Shown: positions 23,366-30,673 of the stretch, one piece after another
Layout: each line of letters starts with the position of its first letter
Numbering within the stretch: the stretch's first letter is position 1
Origin: Clostridium sp.
GTDB taxonomy: Bacteria; Bacillota; Clostridia; Acetivibrionales; Acetivibrionaceae
Assembly: GCA_012517995.1 (NCBI GenBank)
Contig: JAAYTS010000133.1
Coordinates: forward strand, 1-45,023
Length of the DNA stretch: 45,023 nt
Reading direction: 5' to 3'
Program-made: the position numbers and the translations under genes
Notes under the pieces: model-generated
Told to the model about the DNA's origin: nothing
Seen by the model: the letters and a program-made list of their open reading frames with translations, nothing else
Database searches by the model: none

Positions 23366-24661
23366 ATGTTGTTAAATGAATTGGCCTTTAATGTAAAAAG
23401 AGCATCCGTCAAATTAGCTGCAGCAAATACTGAGCTGAAGAATCAGGCGTTAGCTGAAATTGTTAAGGCACTTATGGATAGAAAAGATGAGATAATAAAA
23501 GCTAATGCAGAGGATCTAAAAAGAAGTGAAGAAGAAAACTTAGCTGCACCCCTTTTAAAAAGGCTAAAATTTGATGATGCAAAAATAAAAGATGTTGTTG
23601 ATGGAATAAACAGTCTTATAAAATTAGAAGACCCTGTAGGAAAGACGGTTTTTTCTACTGAACTTGACCAAGGGTTGGATTTATATAAAGTTACATGTCC
23701 AATTGGAGTTATAGGTGTAATTTTTGAATCAAGGCCAGATGCCCTTGTTCAAATTTCTACTTTGTGTTTAAAAAGCGGTAATGGGGTATTATTAAAAGGT
23801 GGTTCTGAAGCAAGAAACACCAACCGTATTCTAGCAGATATTATTGCTGATGCCACAGAAAAAGCAGGAATTCCTTCGGGCTGGATTTGTCTTTTAGAAA
23901 CCAGGGAAGATGTTAAAGAGATGCTAAAGATGGATGAGTATATAGATCTTATCATTCCACGTGGTTCAAATGACTTTGTAAGATATATTATGGACAATTC
24001 AAGAATACCTGTTATGGGGCATGCAGATGGTATTTGCCACTGCTATATTGATGAACATGCTCAAATTGATATGGCGTTAAAAATTGTAGTGGATTCTAAA
24101 ACCCAATACGTTGCAGTATGTAATGCAACTGAGACTTTATTAGTTCATAAAAATGTGGCATCTAAAGTATTGCCTGACCTTAAAAAAGCCCTTGATGAGA
24201 AGAATGTAGATTTAGTTGGATGTCCAAAAACTCAAGAAATTATATCTGTTTTACCAGCTACTGACGATGATTGGAAGACTGAATATTTAGACTATAAGCT
24301 TTCTATAAAAATAGTAAATGATATTCAGGAAGCTATTGATCATATCAATAATTTTGGCTCAGGTCACACTGATAGCATTATTACCGATAATAAAGATAAT
24401 GCAGCTATGTTTATGACATTGGTGGATTCAGGTAATGTATTTTGGAATTGTTCAACAAGGTTTAGTGATGGATTTAGATATGGATTTGGTGCTGAAGTGG
24501 GTATAAGTACTTCTAAAATCCATTCAAGAGGTCCTGTGGGACTGGACGGTCTTTTAATTTATAAATATAAGGTTATTGGACAGGGACATATTGTAGATGA
24601 TTATGCAAAAAGGGTAAAGACTTTTAAGCATATTAAAAAAGATTCTGATTTTCCATTGTAA
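23366..24661 (+). CDS. proA: Gamma-glutamyl phosphate reductase (ProA)
   Basis: A 431-residue enzyme of the aldehyde dehydrogenase superfamily, full length, with GAGGAG before the ATG. Landmarks: PIGVIGVIFESRPDALVQ, LKGGSEARNTNR, LIIPRGSNDFVRYI, the catalytic Cys252 in VAVCNATETLLVH, and SGHTDSIITDN followed by the FSDGFRYGFGAEVGISTSKI C-terminal signature. It reduces gamma-glutamyl phosphate to glutamate semialdehyde with NADPH, the second step of proline synthesis. The usual operon partner proB is not next to it in this window, and a candidate promoter lies directly upstream. It ends at a strong bidirectional terminator. Confidence 0.96.
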   Translation: MLLNELAFNVKRASVKLAAANTELKNQALAEIVKALMDRKDEIIKANAEDLKRSEEENLAAPLLKRLKFDDAKIKDVVDGINSLIKLEDPVGKTVFSTELDQGLDLYKVTCPIGVIGVIFESRPDALVQISTLCLKSGNGVLLKGGSEARNTNRILADIIADATEKAGIPSGWICLLETREDVKEMLKMDEYIDLIIPRGSNDFVRYIMDNSRIPVMGHADGICHCYIDEHAQIDMALKIVVDSKTQYVAVCNATETLLVHKNVASKVLPDLKKALDEKNVDLVGCPKTQEIISVLPATDDDWKTEYLDYKLSIKIVNDIQEAIDHINNFGSGHTDSIITDNKDNAAMFMTLVDSGNVFWNCSTRFSDGFRYGFGAEVGISTSKIHSRGPVGLDGLLIYKYKVIGQGHIVDDYAKRVKTFKHIKKDSDFPL

Positions 24662-24686
24662 TAATATAAGTAATATAAAACCATTT

Positions 24687-24729
24687 AAAAAGATATCAGG
24701 CGAAGGGAAGATTCGCCTGATATCTTTTT
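24687..24729 (+). terminator. Bidirectional intrinsic terminator between proA and the carboxypeptidase gene
   Basis: A perfect 18-bp stem (24687-24704 with 24712-24729; AAAAAGATATCAGGCGAA and complement) with a 7-base loop. A and T runs at the stem base let it work on both strands for the convergent genes. Confidence 0.95.
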
Positions 24730-24762
24730 GAAGTGTAATTTTAAATTTGGAAGGCTTGGCTT

Positions 24763-25920
24763 TTATTTAGAGAAGAATTTAAAAAAGTTAATTATATTGC
24801 GAAATAAAATTTTAAAAAATCCTAAACGTGAAACATCTTCAGATGCTGATATATCAGAGCTGGCTAATACTTTATCATCAAGTACTACTTCTATTTTCCC
24901 TAAAACCTCCCCTTTTGTAACAGGCGCTTTTACAGTTTCGGCATCAAGTGAGGTTATTATTTCAATATCTTTTTCTCGGGAAACAGGTATTACTAGTGAA
25001 ATGTCGTCATTAGCCACCAATGGTACACTTGGCATGTTGCCATTTTTTACATTGAGATTTTCAACAACTTCACCAGCATCTATAAAATCTTTTATTTTAA
25101 AATTTCTAAATCCATAAGTTAAAAGTTCCTGAGAAGCTTCGGATCTTTCCTGTTCGTTTTTTGTATTGAGAACAACAGATATCATTCTGATATCTTCCTG
25201 TTTTGCAGTTCCCACAAGGCAGTATCCAGCTTCATCAGTCCAACCTGTTTTTAATCCATCAGCACCTTCAAAAACACCCAGGAGTGGATTGCGGTTAAAT
25301 TGTCTTATATCATTGTAGGTAAATTCTCTTTGTGATTCCAGTTCTAAAATTTCAGGATAATTTTCTATTATATAGCGTGATAAAATGGCTATATCCTTTG
25401 CACTCATTAGATGTCCATCACTTGGTAGACCACTTGCGTTTTTAAATGTACTATTTGTCATTCCAAGTTCTTTTGCTCTTTGATTCATAACCTTTACAAA
25501 GGCATTTTCACTGCCATATAGGTGTTCCGCTAGTGCAACACAGCCATCATTAGCGGAGACAACTGAAATTCCTGTTATTATATCACTTAATTTCACTTTA
25601 TCTCCCACTTGCAAAAACATTTTTGAGCCTTCCATTCTCCAGGCTTTTTCAGAAATACTTACATCATCATTCCAGTCAATCAATTCCTGTTCTAGAGCTT
25701 CAAAAGCTAATAAAAGAGTCATGACTTTTGTAATACTAGCTGGTGGAAGGGGAACATCAGCATTTTTTTCATAGAGAATTTGCCCTGTAGATGCTTCCAT
25801 TAAAATAGCTGAACCTGCCACTGTTTCAAATTGTGCAAAAGCCTTTACGTGAAAGTTAAAAACAACTACCAACAAAATAATAATTCCCAAAAACCTTTTA
25901 AAACCTTTTAAATTTGTCAT
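24763..25920 (-). CDS. D-alanyl-D-alanine carboxypeptidase (DacF/DacB-like, PBP5 family)
   Basis: The ATG at 25920 (385 residues) is chosen because AGGGGTG lies upstream; a TTG at 25944 would place that site inside the gene. Residues 1-30 form a signal peptide. The serine peptidase motifs are intact: SITK (Ser62 nucleophile, Lys65), SAN (Ser122-Asn124) and KTG (224-226), in the order of S11 peptidases. A C-terminal beta domain follows residue ~270, and the last residues (FFKILFRNIINFFKFFSK) form an amphipathic anchor typical of PBP5. It trims the terminal D-Ala from peptidoglycan peptides outside the membrane. Sitting beside sporulation genes, it may be the forespore DacF, but this is inferred. 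Confidence 0.92.
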   Translation of the reverse strand: MTNLKGFKRFLGIIILLVVVFNFHVKAFAQFETVAGSAILMEASTGQILYEKNADVPLPPASITKVMTLLLAFEALEQELIDWNDDVSISEKAWRMEGSKMFLQVGDKVKLSDIITGISVVSANDGCVALAEHLYGSENAFVKVMNQRAKELGMTNSTFKNASGLPSDGHLMSAKDIAILSRYIIENYPEILELESQREFTYNDIRQFNRNPLLGVFEGADGLKTGWTDEAGYCLVGTAKQEDIRMISVVLNTKNEQERSEASQELLTYGFRNFKIKDFIDAGEVVENLNVKNGNMPSVPLVANDDISLVIPVSREKDIEIITSLDAETVKAPVTKGEVLGKIEVVLDDKVLASSDISASEDVSRLGFFKILFRNIINFFKFFSK

Positions 25921-26130
25921 AAATAATAACACCCCTATATGCAACGAAGTAAATTATATTAAATTTTATGTAAAACCAGATTGTTGTAAATTAATTTCAT
26001 TGGCAGCAGATTAAAATAAGCATCTTTTTATATTATGTTAACACTAAATTATTCAACTATACAAATGTAATATTTGCCTTTACAAAAAAATAAAAAAATA
26101 AATTCACCATATAAAATCTGAGGATAATGC

Positions 26131-26154
26131 AAAAAGGGGGATTTTTCCCCCTTT
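26131..26154 (-). terminator. Intrinsic terminator of the 71-aa gene
   Basis: AAAGGGGGA/TCCCCCTTT hairpin (26133-26154) with a TTTT loop; on the - strand it ends in TTTTT. It lies just after the stop of the gene at 26172-26387. Confidence 0.8.
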
Positions 26155-26171
26155 GATTAATTGGTGTGTGC

Positions 26172-26387
26172 TTAGTTTGCTAGTGCAAAACCTCCAAAAC
26201 CACCAAAACCAAGCAAGTAAAAAAGAAGGAATATTAATAAAATAATAAGTAAGAAATCAAAACCTCCCGAAAAAGGGCCTACACCTCCACATGCAGGAGT
26301 TGAAGGACAACATTTGGTAGTGGCAGCAGCTGCTGCACTTGCACCCTGGGATGGACCAACTCCTGAGAAAATCCTGTCATCAGACAT
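26172..26387 (-). CDS. Small hydrophobic protein with Gly/Phe-rich C-terminus (71 aa)
   Basis: The ATG at 26387 is chosen because AAAGGAG lies nine bases upstream; a longer reading frame from 26459 has no site. The protein starts MSDDRIFSGVGPSQGASAAA, has a Cys/Pro-containing middle (CCPSTPACGGVGPF), one Leu/Ile/Phe-rich membrane segment (about residues 46-60) and a tail GFGGFGGFALAN. It shares this plan with the 52-aa protein at 15300, including the acidic MS-D start and FAN-like end, so the two look like paralogues. Its neighbours (DacF-like, yabG) suggest a spore envelope role; function is unknown. Confidence 0.82.
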   Translation of the reverse strand: MSDDRIFSGVGPSQGASAAAAATTKCCPSTPACGGVGPFSGGFDFLLIILLIFLLFYLLGFGGFGGFALAN

Positions 26388-26466
26388 ATTAATACGCTCC
26401 TTTCTGAATAAATTGTTATGTACATGAAAATACCATGGGCGGTAATACAATATATTCATATATATT

Positions 26467-26477
26467 TAAAATGTTAC
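26467..26477 (-). promoter_or_regulatory. Repeated upstream motif, copy B
   Basis: TAAAATGTTAC on the + strand, 80-90 bases before the ATG of the 71-aa gene; identical to the 11-mers at 15521 and 28343. It also lies 130 bases before yabG on the other strand. Confidence 0.35.
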
Positions 26478-26606
26478 CATGTGATGTTTATAAATTTCTA
26501 ATTTAAAGTCATCCCCAATTCCATTATCAAAAACAAATGCTTCTGCATATTATGTATTATGTTATTTTTCAATGGCTATTTCAGCCTGGAAAAAGGGGGA
26601 TTAAAA

Positions 26607-27437
26607 GTGCCAGAATATGGTGTAGGTGATTTTGTTGCAAGAAAATCATATGGAAAAGATGTTGTCTTTGTGATTTCTGACATTGAGGAGGGGGATGAAA
26701 GAAGCGAAAGATATGTGCTAAAGGGATTGACTGCCAGATTAATAGCTGATTCAGATGAAGATGATTTAGTAAAGGTAAGTCCTGGGATTGTAAAGCTTAG
26801 TAATGAAAGAAATATTTATATGTTTAAAAAACAACAGTTTTTTAACAGCTTATCTAGAAGCTTAAATTTATTTGATATGAGAAATATGCGAAGGAGAAAG
26901 GTGCCAGGGAAGATATTACATATAGATGGGAGCAGAGAATTTTTAAATTCAAGTATGATGTATTATAAAATTTTGGGTTTAAACCCCATAGGAATATATA
27001 TAGATGAACCAGAACAGCCGCAAGTTGCCAGAAGCCTTCTGAGTCAATATAATCCTGATATTGTGGTTTTTACAGGTCATGATGGCTTGCGTAAGGATGC
27101 CACTGATATTGAATCATTTGAAAGCTATACATATTCAAGATACTATCATCAGGCGGTAAGTGAAGCTAGGGCATACCAGCCTGATTCTAATGCTTTGTTT
27201 GTATATGCAGGAGCATGCCAGTCCTATTATGAAGCACTTATCTCAGCAGGTGCCACTTATGCAAGCTCCCCAGCTAGAGTATTGATACATTCTACAGATC
27301 CTGTAACCTTAGTTTCTAGAATTGCCACAACACCCCAAAACCAAATTATAACCCCCCAGCAGGCGGTAAGGGGTACTTATTCAGGAACAAAGGGAATAGG
27401 AGGGGTAAATACAAGGGGCAGATTAAAAATAATATAA
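26607..27437 (+). CDS. yabG: Sporulation-specific protease YabG
   Basis: The GTG at 26607 (276 residues, MPEYGVGDFVARKSYG...) is chosen: AAGGGGGA lies six bases upstream and family members begin at this point; a longer frame from 26559 adds an atypical start. The N-terminal KOW-like barrel is followed by the peptidase U57 domain, with KILHIDGSREFL, VFTGHDG (His158) and ALFVYAGACQSYYEAL (Cys204, likely the catalytic cysteine by comparison with clostridial YabG). The tail RGTYSGTKGIGGVNTRGRLKI is also typical. YabG is a mother-cell protease that processes spore coat and cortex-related proteins. It ends at a terminator shared with the convergent gene pair. Confidence 0.95.
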   Translation: MPEYGVGDFVARKSYGKDVVFVISDIEEGDERSERYVLKGLTARLIADSDEDDLVKVSPGIVKLSNERNIYMFKKQQFFNSLSRSLNLFDMRNMRRRKVPGKILHIDGSREFLNSSMMYYKILGLNPIGIYIDEPEQPQVARSLLSQYNPDIVVFTGHDGLRKDATDIESFESYTYSRYYHQAVSEARAYQPDSNALFVYAGACQSYYEALISAGATYASSPARVLIHSTDPVTLVSRIATTPQNQIITPQQAVRGTYSGTKGIGGVNTRGRLKII

Positions 27438-27444
27438 AATAACT

Positions 27445-27482
27445 AAAAAAAGTCCGGGGGATTATAACCCTGGACTTTTTTT
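27445..27482 (+). terminator. Bidirectional intrinsic terminator after yabG
   Basis: AAAAAAAGTCCGGGG pairs with CCCTGGACTTTTTTT through one G-T wobble around an ATTATAA loop. A run and T run flank the stem, so it also stops the - strand gene at 27490. Confidence 0.9.
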
Positions 27483-27489
27483 AAGTTAT

Positions 27490-27912
27490 TTATGTACTTT
27501 TATTTAAGTTATTTATGTTTAATATAGTGGGTAAAAGCTGTGAAACTCTTAAAAGCTGTATGCAGTCATTAACTGCTTTTTTTCTTTTTTTGTTCATAAA
27601 AGGTGTTATGGCTTTTAAAAGGTTAATCCTGGGATCCTTTTTAGAATTTAATACACCCACAGCCTCTTTAACCCTTTGTAAAAGCTCTAAATTTTCACCT
27701 ATTTCATTTGTTAGAAGGGTATTTTCCCCAATATCCTTTGACGTATCCTTTGACGGAAAGATATTTTCATTTTTTGCATCAGTTGAGGTTTCCCTGTTAG
27801 ATTGCTGTTTATTTCCAGCATTCCCCAAAACACTTAGAAGCCCATTTAAAGTTTCAGGATTGCTTATTATTTCTATTGCTTTTTGTATGTTCTTGTCCAT
27901 GTCTTCACTCAT
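27490..27912 (-). CDS. Hypothetical protein with conserved C-terminal helical motif (140 aa)
   Basis: The ATG at 27912 is chosen over one six bases earlier, because GGGGG sits seven bases upstream of the former and only one from the latter. The N-terminal ~35 residues are helical (IQKAIEIISNPETLNGLLSV), a polar linker follows, and the C-terminal part carries SKKDPRINLLKAITPFMNKK and RKKAVNDCIQLLRVSQLLP. I recall this DPR-x-LL-x-A-x-x-P pattern from small unnamed clostridial proteins, but I cannot give a family name. It follows the 100-aa gene at 27976 by 63 bases on the same strand, so the two probably form an operon. Function unknown. Confidence 0.72.
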   Translation of the reverse strand: MSEDMDKNIQKAIEIISNPETLNGLLSVLGNAGNKQQSNRETSTDAKNENIFPSKDTSKDIGENTLLTNEIGENLELLQRVKEAVGVLNSKKDPRINLLKAITPFMNKKRKKAVNDCIQLLRVSQLLPTILNINNLNKST

Positions 27913-27975
27913 AAACATTCCCCCGTATTATTTTAAAAATTTTTGGTTTTTTATAATTTTTCACTGTGAAATTAA

Positions 27976-28278
27976 TTATTTTATAGCATCCTCTAACTTA
28001 CTTTTAATTTCGTCTCCGTGACTGTCTATGTAATTAATGAGTTTTTCTAAGTCTGAAGGGTTAATATTTTTTACTGCTTCTGTATTAATATTTAATTTTT
28101 CTAAACGTTGTTTATCTGGTGTATCTGAGCTGCATACAGAGTTTATTTGTTTAGCAAGCTCATTTGCATTGCTGTTTTTTAATATATCTAATGCCTTTGA
28201 TAAATTCTCCTGGAAAGATTTTTTATCCATATTTCCCATGATGCCTGAAAGAGTATTATTCAAATTATTATAAGTCAT
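27976..28278 (-). CDS. Hypothetical helical protein (100 aa)
   Basis: A 100-residue protein with AAAGGATT upstream of its ATG. It appears fully helical and soluble: MTYNNLNNTLSGIMGNMDKK, a middle FQENLSKALDILKNSNANEL, and an end NPSDLEKLINYIDSHGDEIK. The Asn-rich start and spacing of leucines suggest a short helical bundle. I do not recognise the family. It precedes the 140-aa gene on the same strand and has the repeated 11-base motif 65-75 bases before its start, shared with the Gly/Phe-tailed protein genes. A sporulation role is possible from location only. Confidence 0.72.
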   Translation of the reverse strand: MTYNNLNNTLSGIMGNMDKKSFQENLSKALDILKNSNANELAKQINSVCSSDTPDKQRLEKLNINTEAVKNINPSDLEKLINYIDSHGDEIKSKLEDAIK

Positions 28279-28342
28279 TCAATCAATCCTTTCTTTTTAA
28301 TAAACTTTAGTTTTTTTCATTACAGTATATTACCTATGTATT

Positions 28343-28353
28343 TAAAATGTTAC
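28343..28353 (-). promoter_or_regulatory. Repeated upstream motif, copy C
   Basis: TAAAATGTTAC on the + strand, 65-75 bases before the ATG of the gene at 27976-28278; identical to copies at 15521 and 26467. Copies A and C are also each followed, closer to the gene, by ACAGTATAT (15495 and 28322 on the + strand). Confidence 0.35.
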
Positions 28354-28414
28354 ATTCTAAGTTTAATTTTTTTTAAATATAAATATATAAGATAAAATAG
28401 AAAAGGGGTAGTAA

Positions 28415-29578
28415 ATGGTGTTTAAAGGTAACAAATGCTTAAATTTAATATTAAGCGGCGGGGGGGTTAAAGGCATTGCATATGTAGGTGCCCTTAAGGC
28501 ATTAGATTTGGAAGGATGGAAAATTTTAAATATAGCAGGAGTTTCATCAGGGGCTATGGTGGGAAGTATTCTTGCATCAGGTTATAGTCCTCATAGCTTA
28601 ATGGATATTTTAAATAAATTTAATTTTGAAAAAATTAAAGGTGATGATATTGTAAGAAGAATTCCTATGATATCAGAATATGTAGATTTTATTCAAAACC
28701 AAAGAGTTTTAAATAAAGAAAGTGAAGAATTTTTTTTATTTATGGAAAGATTAAAAGAGGGTTGTGAAAGTGGATTTAATGAATTAAATTTTTATGATAT
28801 GCGTTGCAGTATTATAAAAAAAATAATTAAGTTTTGCAATCAAGGGTATCTTTTTGATGGAGACTATTTAGAAGAGTGGATGTATGATATTTTGATAAAA
28901 AAAGGGATAAGAACCTTTGGTGATTTAAGGAGAGGATTATCAGACAAGGTAAATCCAAGAGGGTACAAAATGAGAATGACAGCGGTGGATGCTACCAGAG
29001 GTAAAATTGTGGTTTTGCCTGATGATATGGAGTTTTATGGCATACAGCCTGATGATTTTGAAGTGGCAAAGGCTGTGAGAATGAGTACAAGTGTGCCATT
29101 TGTATTTAAACCTGTTGAGATTAAGGGGATAGCAAATAATGCAGAAAAAAATTATTACTTTGTGGATGGGGGAGTGTTTGATGGTTTCCCATTTTGGTTA
29201 ATTGATAATGAAAATAATCATATAGATAGCTATGGACATTCTTATGACATACCTGCTATAGGAATAAAATTAAAAGGGAAAAAATTTTTAAAAGGACTAA
29301 ATCCTTTTAACATACTTAAAAATATCATTTCTAATTTATACCACATTGGTATACCAGAGAAAGTAAGTTTTAATCCTCAAAATATTATCAATATAGATGT
29401 TTCCGATATATCTTTTTTAGATTTTGATTTAGATGAAAATGAAATAAATTACCTTATAGAGTCTGGATATAAATCAGTAAAAAATTTTTTTAAAAAAGAT
29501 AAAAGAGGAGGAATTAATTATTGGTACTTTAATGGAATGCTTATTTTAGCACTGTTGATTATAAAGAAATTCCTATAA
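28415..29578 (+). CDS. Patatin-like phospholipase family protein
   Basis: A 387-residue protein with AAAAGGGG before the ATG. The patatin catalytic elements are complete: the oxyanion loop SGGGVKG (residues 14-20), the nucleophile elbow GVSSG with Ser44, and the DGG motif with Asp251 (YFVDGGVFDGFP). A hydrophobic helix lies at the extreme C-terminus (GMLILALLIIKKFL), suggesting a membrane tail. Such enzymes hydrolyse acyl esters of lipids through a Ser-Asp dyad. The substrate is unknown. It sits within the sporulation-rich block, divergent from the small gene pair at 27.5-28.3 kb, but nothing ties it directly to sporulation. Confidence 0.9.
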   Translation: MVFKGNKCLNLILSGGGVKGIAYVGALKALDLEGWKILNIAGVSSGAMVGSILASGYSPHSLMDILNKFNFEKIKGDDIVRRIPMISEYVDFIQNQRVLNKESEEFFLFMERLKEGCESGFNELNFYDMRCSIIKKIIKFCNQGYLFDGDYLEEWMYDILIKKGIRTFGDLRRGLSDKVNPRGYKMRMTAVDATRGKIVVLPDDMEFYGIQPDDFEVAKAVRMSTSVPFVFKPVEIKGIANNAEKNYYFVDGGVFDGFPFWLIDNENNHIDSYGHSYDIPAIGIKLKGKKFLKGLNPFNILKNIISNLYHIGIPEKVSFNPQNIINIDVSDISFLDFDLDENEINYLIESGYKSVKNFFKKDKRGGINYWYFNGMLILALLIIKKFL

Positions 29579-29624
29579 TAAACATAACGAGTAAACGTAA
29601 CAGGTAGCAATAAAATATTTATGA

Positions 29625-29633
29625 CATATTATA
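29625..29633 (+). promoter_or_regulatory. Possible sigma-K-type -10 element
   Basis: CATATTATA matches CATAnnnTA, 30 bases before the start of the gene at 29664. At the expected -35 position the dinucleotide is AG instead of AC, so support is partial. Confidence 0.25.
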
Positions 29634-29663
29634 TAGTAGAGACTATTATGGGAGGTTTGTACT

Positions 29664-30014
29664 ATGTATTGTGATGTTTTGGGATCTGACAACCGTAAGG
29701 GATTTCCTGACAATATAAAAAAGCTGCTTAAACTTCTTAAAGGAGAAAAAGTTGTAATTGTCCTTAGATCAGGATGTAAGCAGACAGTTTGTGTTGAAGC
29801 TGTTGTGGGAAATTTGCTTGTGGCTAGTGTGAACAGATCTGTCATAAAGTTTGTTGATATTGATTGCATATGCGAAGTTTTAGCAGAAAGTGGAGATGTA
29901 TTAAGCAACGTATTTATGAACAACAATGTGAAAAAACCATGGAGAGACTCAGGCTGTGAAACATTAGAGGAATGTACTAAAGGATATGGGTGGCAGATGT
30001 ATCAGAACAACTAG
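29664..30014 (+). CDS. Hypothetical protein with an Sm-like/barrel-like core (116 aa)
   Basis: A 116-residue soluble protein with GGGAGG before the ATG. Residues ~28-70 (GEKVVIVLRSGCKQTVCVEA, then VGNLLVASVNRSVIKFVDID) read as a five-strand small barrel like that in short spore-coat-type proteins with Sm-like folds; this is pattern-based inference. Seven cysteines are spread along the chain, and the end is DSGCETLEECTKGYGWQMY. I do not recognise the family. It is followed by a weak hairpin and another unknown gene. A partial sigma-K-like element upstream hints at late mother-cell expression. Confidence 0.68.
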   Translation: MYCDVLGSDNRKGFPDNIKKLLKLLKGEKVVIVLRSGCKQTVCVEAVVGNLLVASVNRSVIKFVDIDCICEVLAESGDVLSNVFMNNNVKKPWRDSGCETLEECTKGYGWQMYQNN

Positions 30015-30040
30015 GGATTTTGATTATGTAAATAAAAACA

Positions 30041-30072
30041 AAGGTTTGGGGCTTTTAGCCCCTTCAACTTTT
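30041..30072 (+). terminator. Weak possible terminator
   Basis: GGGGC/GCCCC stem with a TTTTA loop, extended by AAGGTT/AACTTT across a small internal loop and followed by TTTAGAATTT. Shorter and less stable than the other terminators here. Confidence 0.35.
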
Positions 30073-30215
30073 AGAATTTAACAGACATTTAGCTTAGAAA
30101 GTAACCAAGAACAGCTTTTGCACATATTATGAGAAGGAAGCCATTAGCTTTAAAACTATATATGGATATGTATTTGGCGGAAGTTGCTAAAATGAGTTTT
30201 AAAAGAGGTGAAAAT

Positions 30216-30596
30216 ATGAGGGGATACAAGATGCTTTACAATGTAGCAAATGGAATATTTGCTGCAGGAAAAATAGGTGAAGTACTGTATAAACAACAAG
30301 GTAACAAAAGAAATGGAATATACAAAACCAATCTTTTAGCCAATACATGTAAGATACTAGATATATTAGCACAGTATACGCCTGAAGAAAACAGGGAAGC
30401 ATTTGGAGCAAGGGCATCAAAAAGCAAATTGTATTTAGAGACCTGTAACAACCTTAACAGGCATTTTAGTACATATGCAAAAAGTTTTGATGCAGAAAAA
30501 ATAGCCCAGGCATTTAATATAATAAAACCTATTCTTGGTGGTGATGAAAAAAGAATAGTTGATAAAATGTTAAAAATATATGATGCCTTAGTGTAA
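30216..30596 (+). CDS. Hypothetical helical protein (126 aa)
   Basis: The ATG at 30216 (MRGYKMLYNVANGIFAAGKI...) is chosen because AGAGGTGA lies directly upstream; an in-frame ATG at 30129 would add 29 residues but lacks a site. The protein is basic, soluble and all-helical, with TCKILDILAQYTPEENREAF in the middle and IIKPILGGDEKRIVDKMLKI near the end. The last segment is loosely like the C-terminus of the 140-aa protein at 27490 (Lys-rich helix after an x-P-x-[ML] turn), but similarity is weak. I do not recognise the family. It ends at a good terminator. Confidence 0.65.
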   Translation: MRGYKMLYNVANGIFAAGKIGEVLYKQQGNKRNGIYKTNLLANTCKILDILAQYTPEENREAFGARASKSKLYLETCNNLNRHFSTYAKSFDAEKIAQAFNIIKPILGGDEKRIVDKMLKIYDALV

Positions 30597-30617
30597 TTTA
30601 AAAAGTTTTTATGTTTT

Positions 30618-30658
30618 TTCACAAAGATTATACTTTTTTTAAGTCTTTGTGAATTTTT
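30618..30658 (+). terminator. Intrinsic terminator after the 126-aa protein gene
   Basis: TTCACAAAGA (30618-30627) pairs with TCTTTGTGAA (30644-30653), extended by two more pairs, and is followed by TTTTT. It lies 22 bases after the stop codon. Confidence 0.8.
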
Positions 30659-30673
30659 ATTAATGTAAAAAAA

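Noticed and set aside
26031-26055. Sigma-G-like TGAATA and CATAATA elements upstream of the carboxypeptidase gene
   Set aside because: Spacing between the two is only 12 bases instead of about 17-18.
26546-26552. CATATTA as a sigma-G-type -10 element for yabG
   Set aside because: No matching -35 element at a suitable distance, and YabG is expected in the mother cell.
27515-28021. 168-codon + strand frame opposite the two small unknown genes
   Set aside because: Both - strand genes have good ribosome sites and helical, soluble products; the + frame has none and crosses their intergenic gap.
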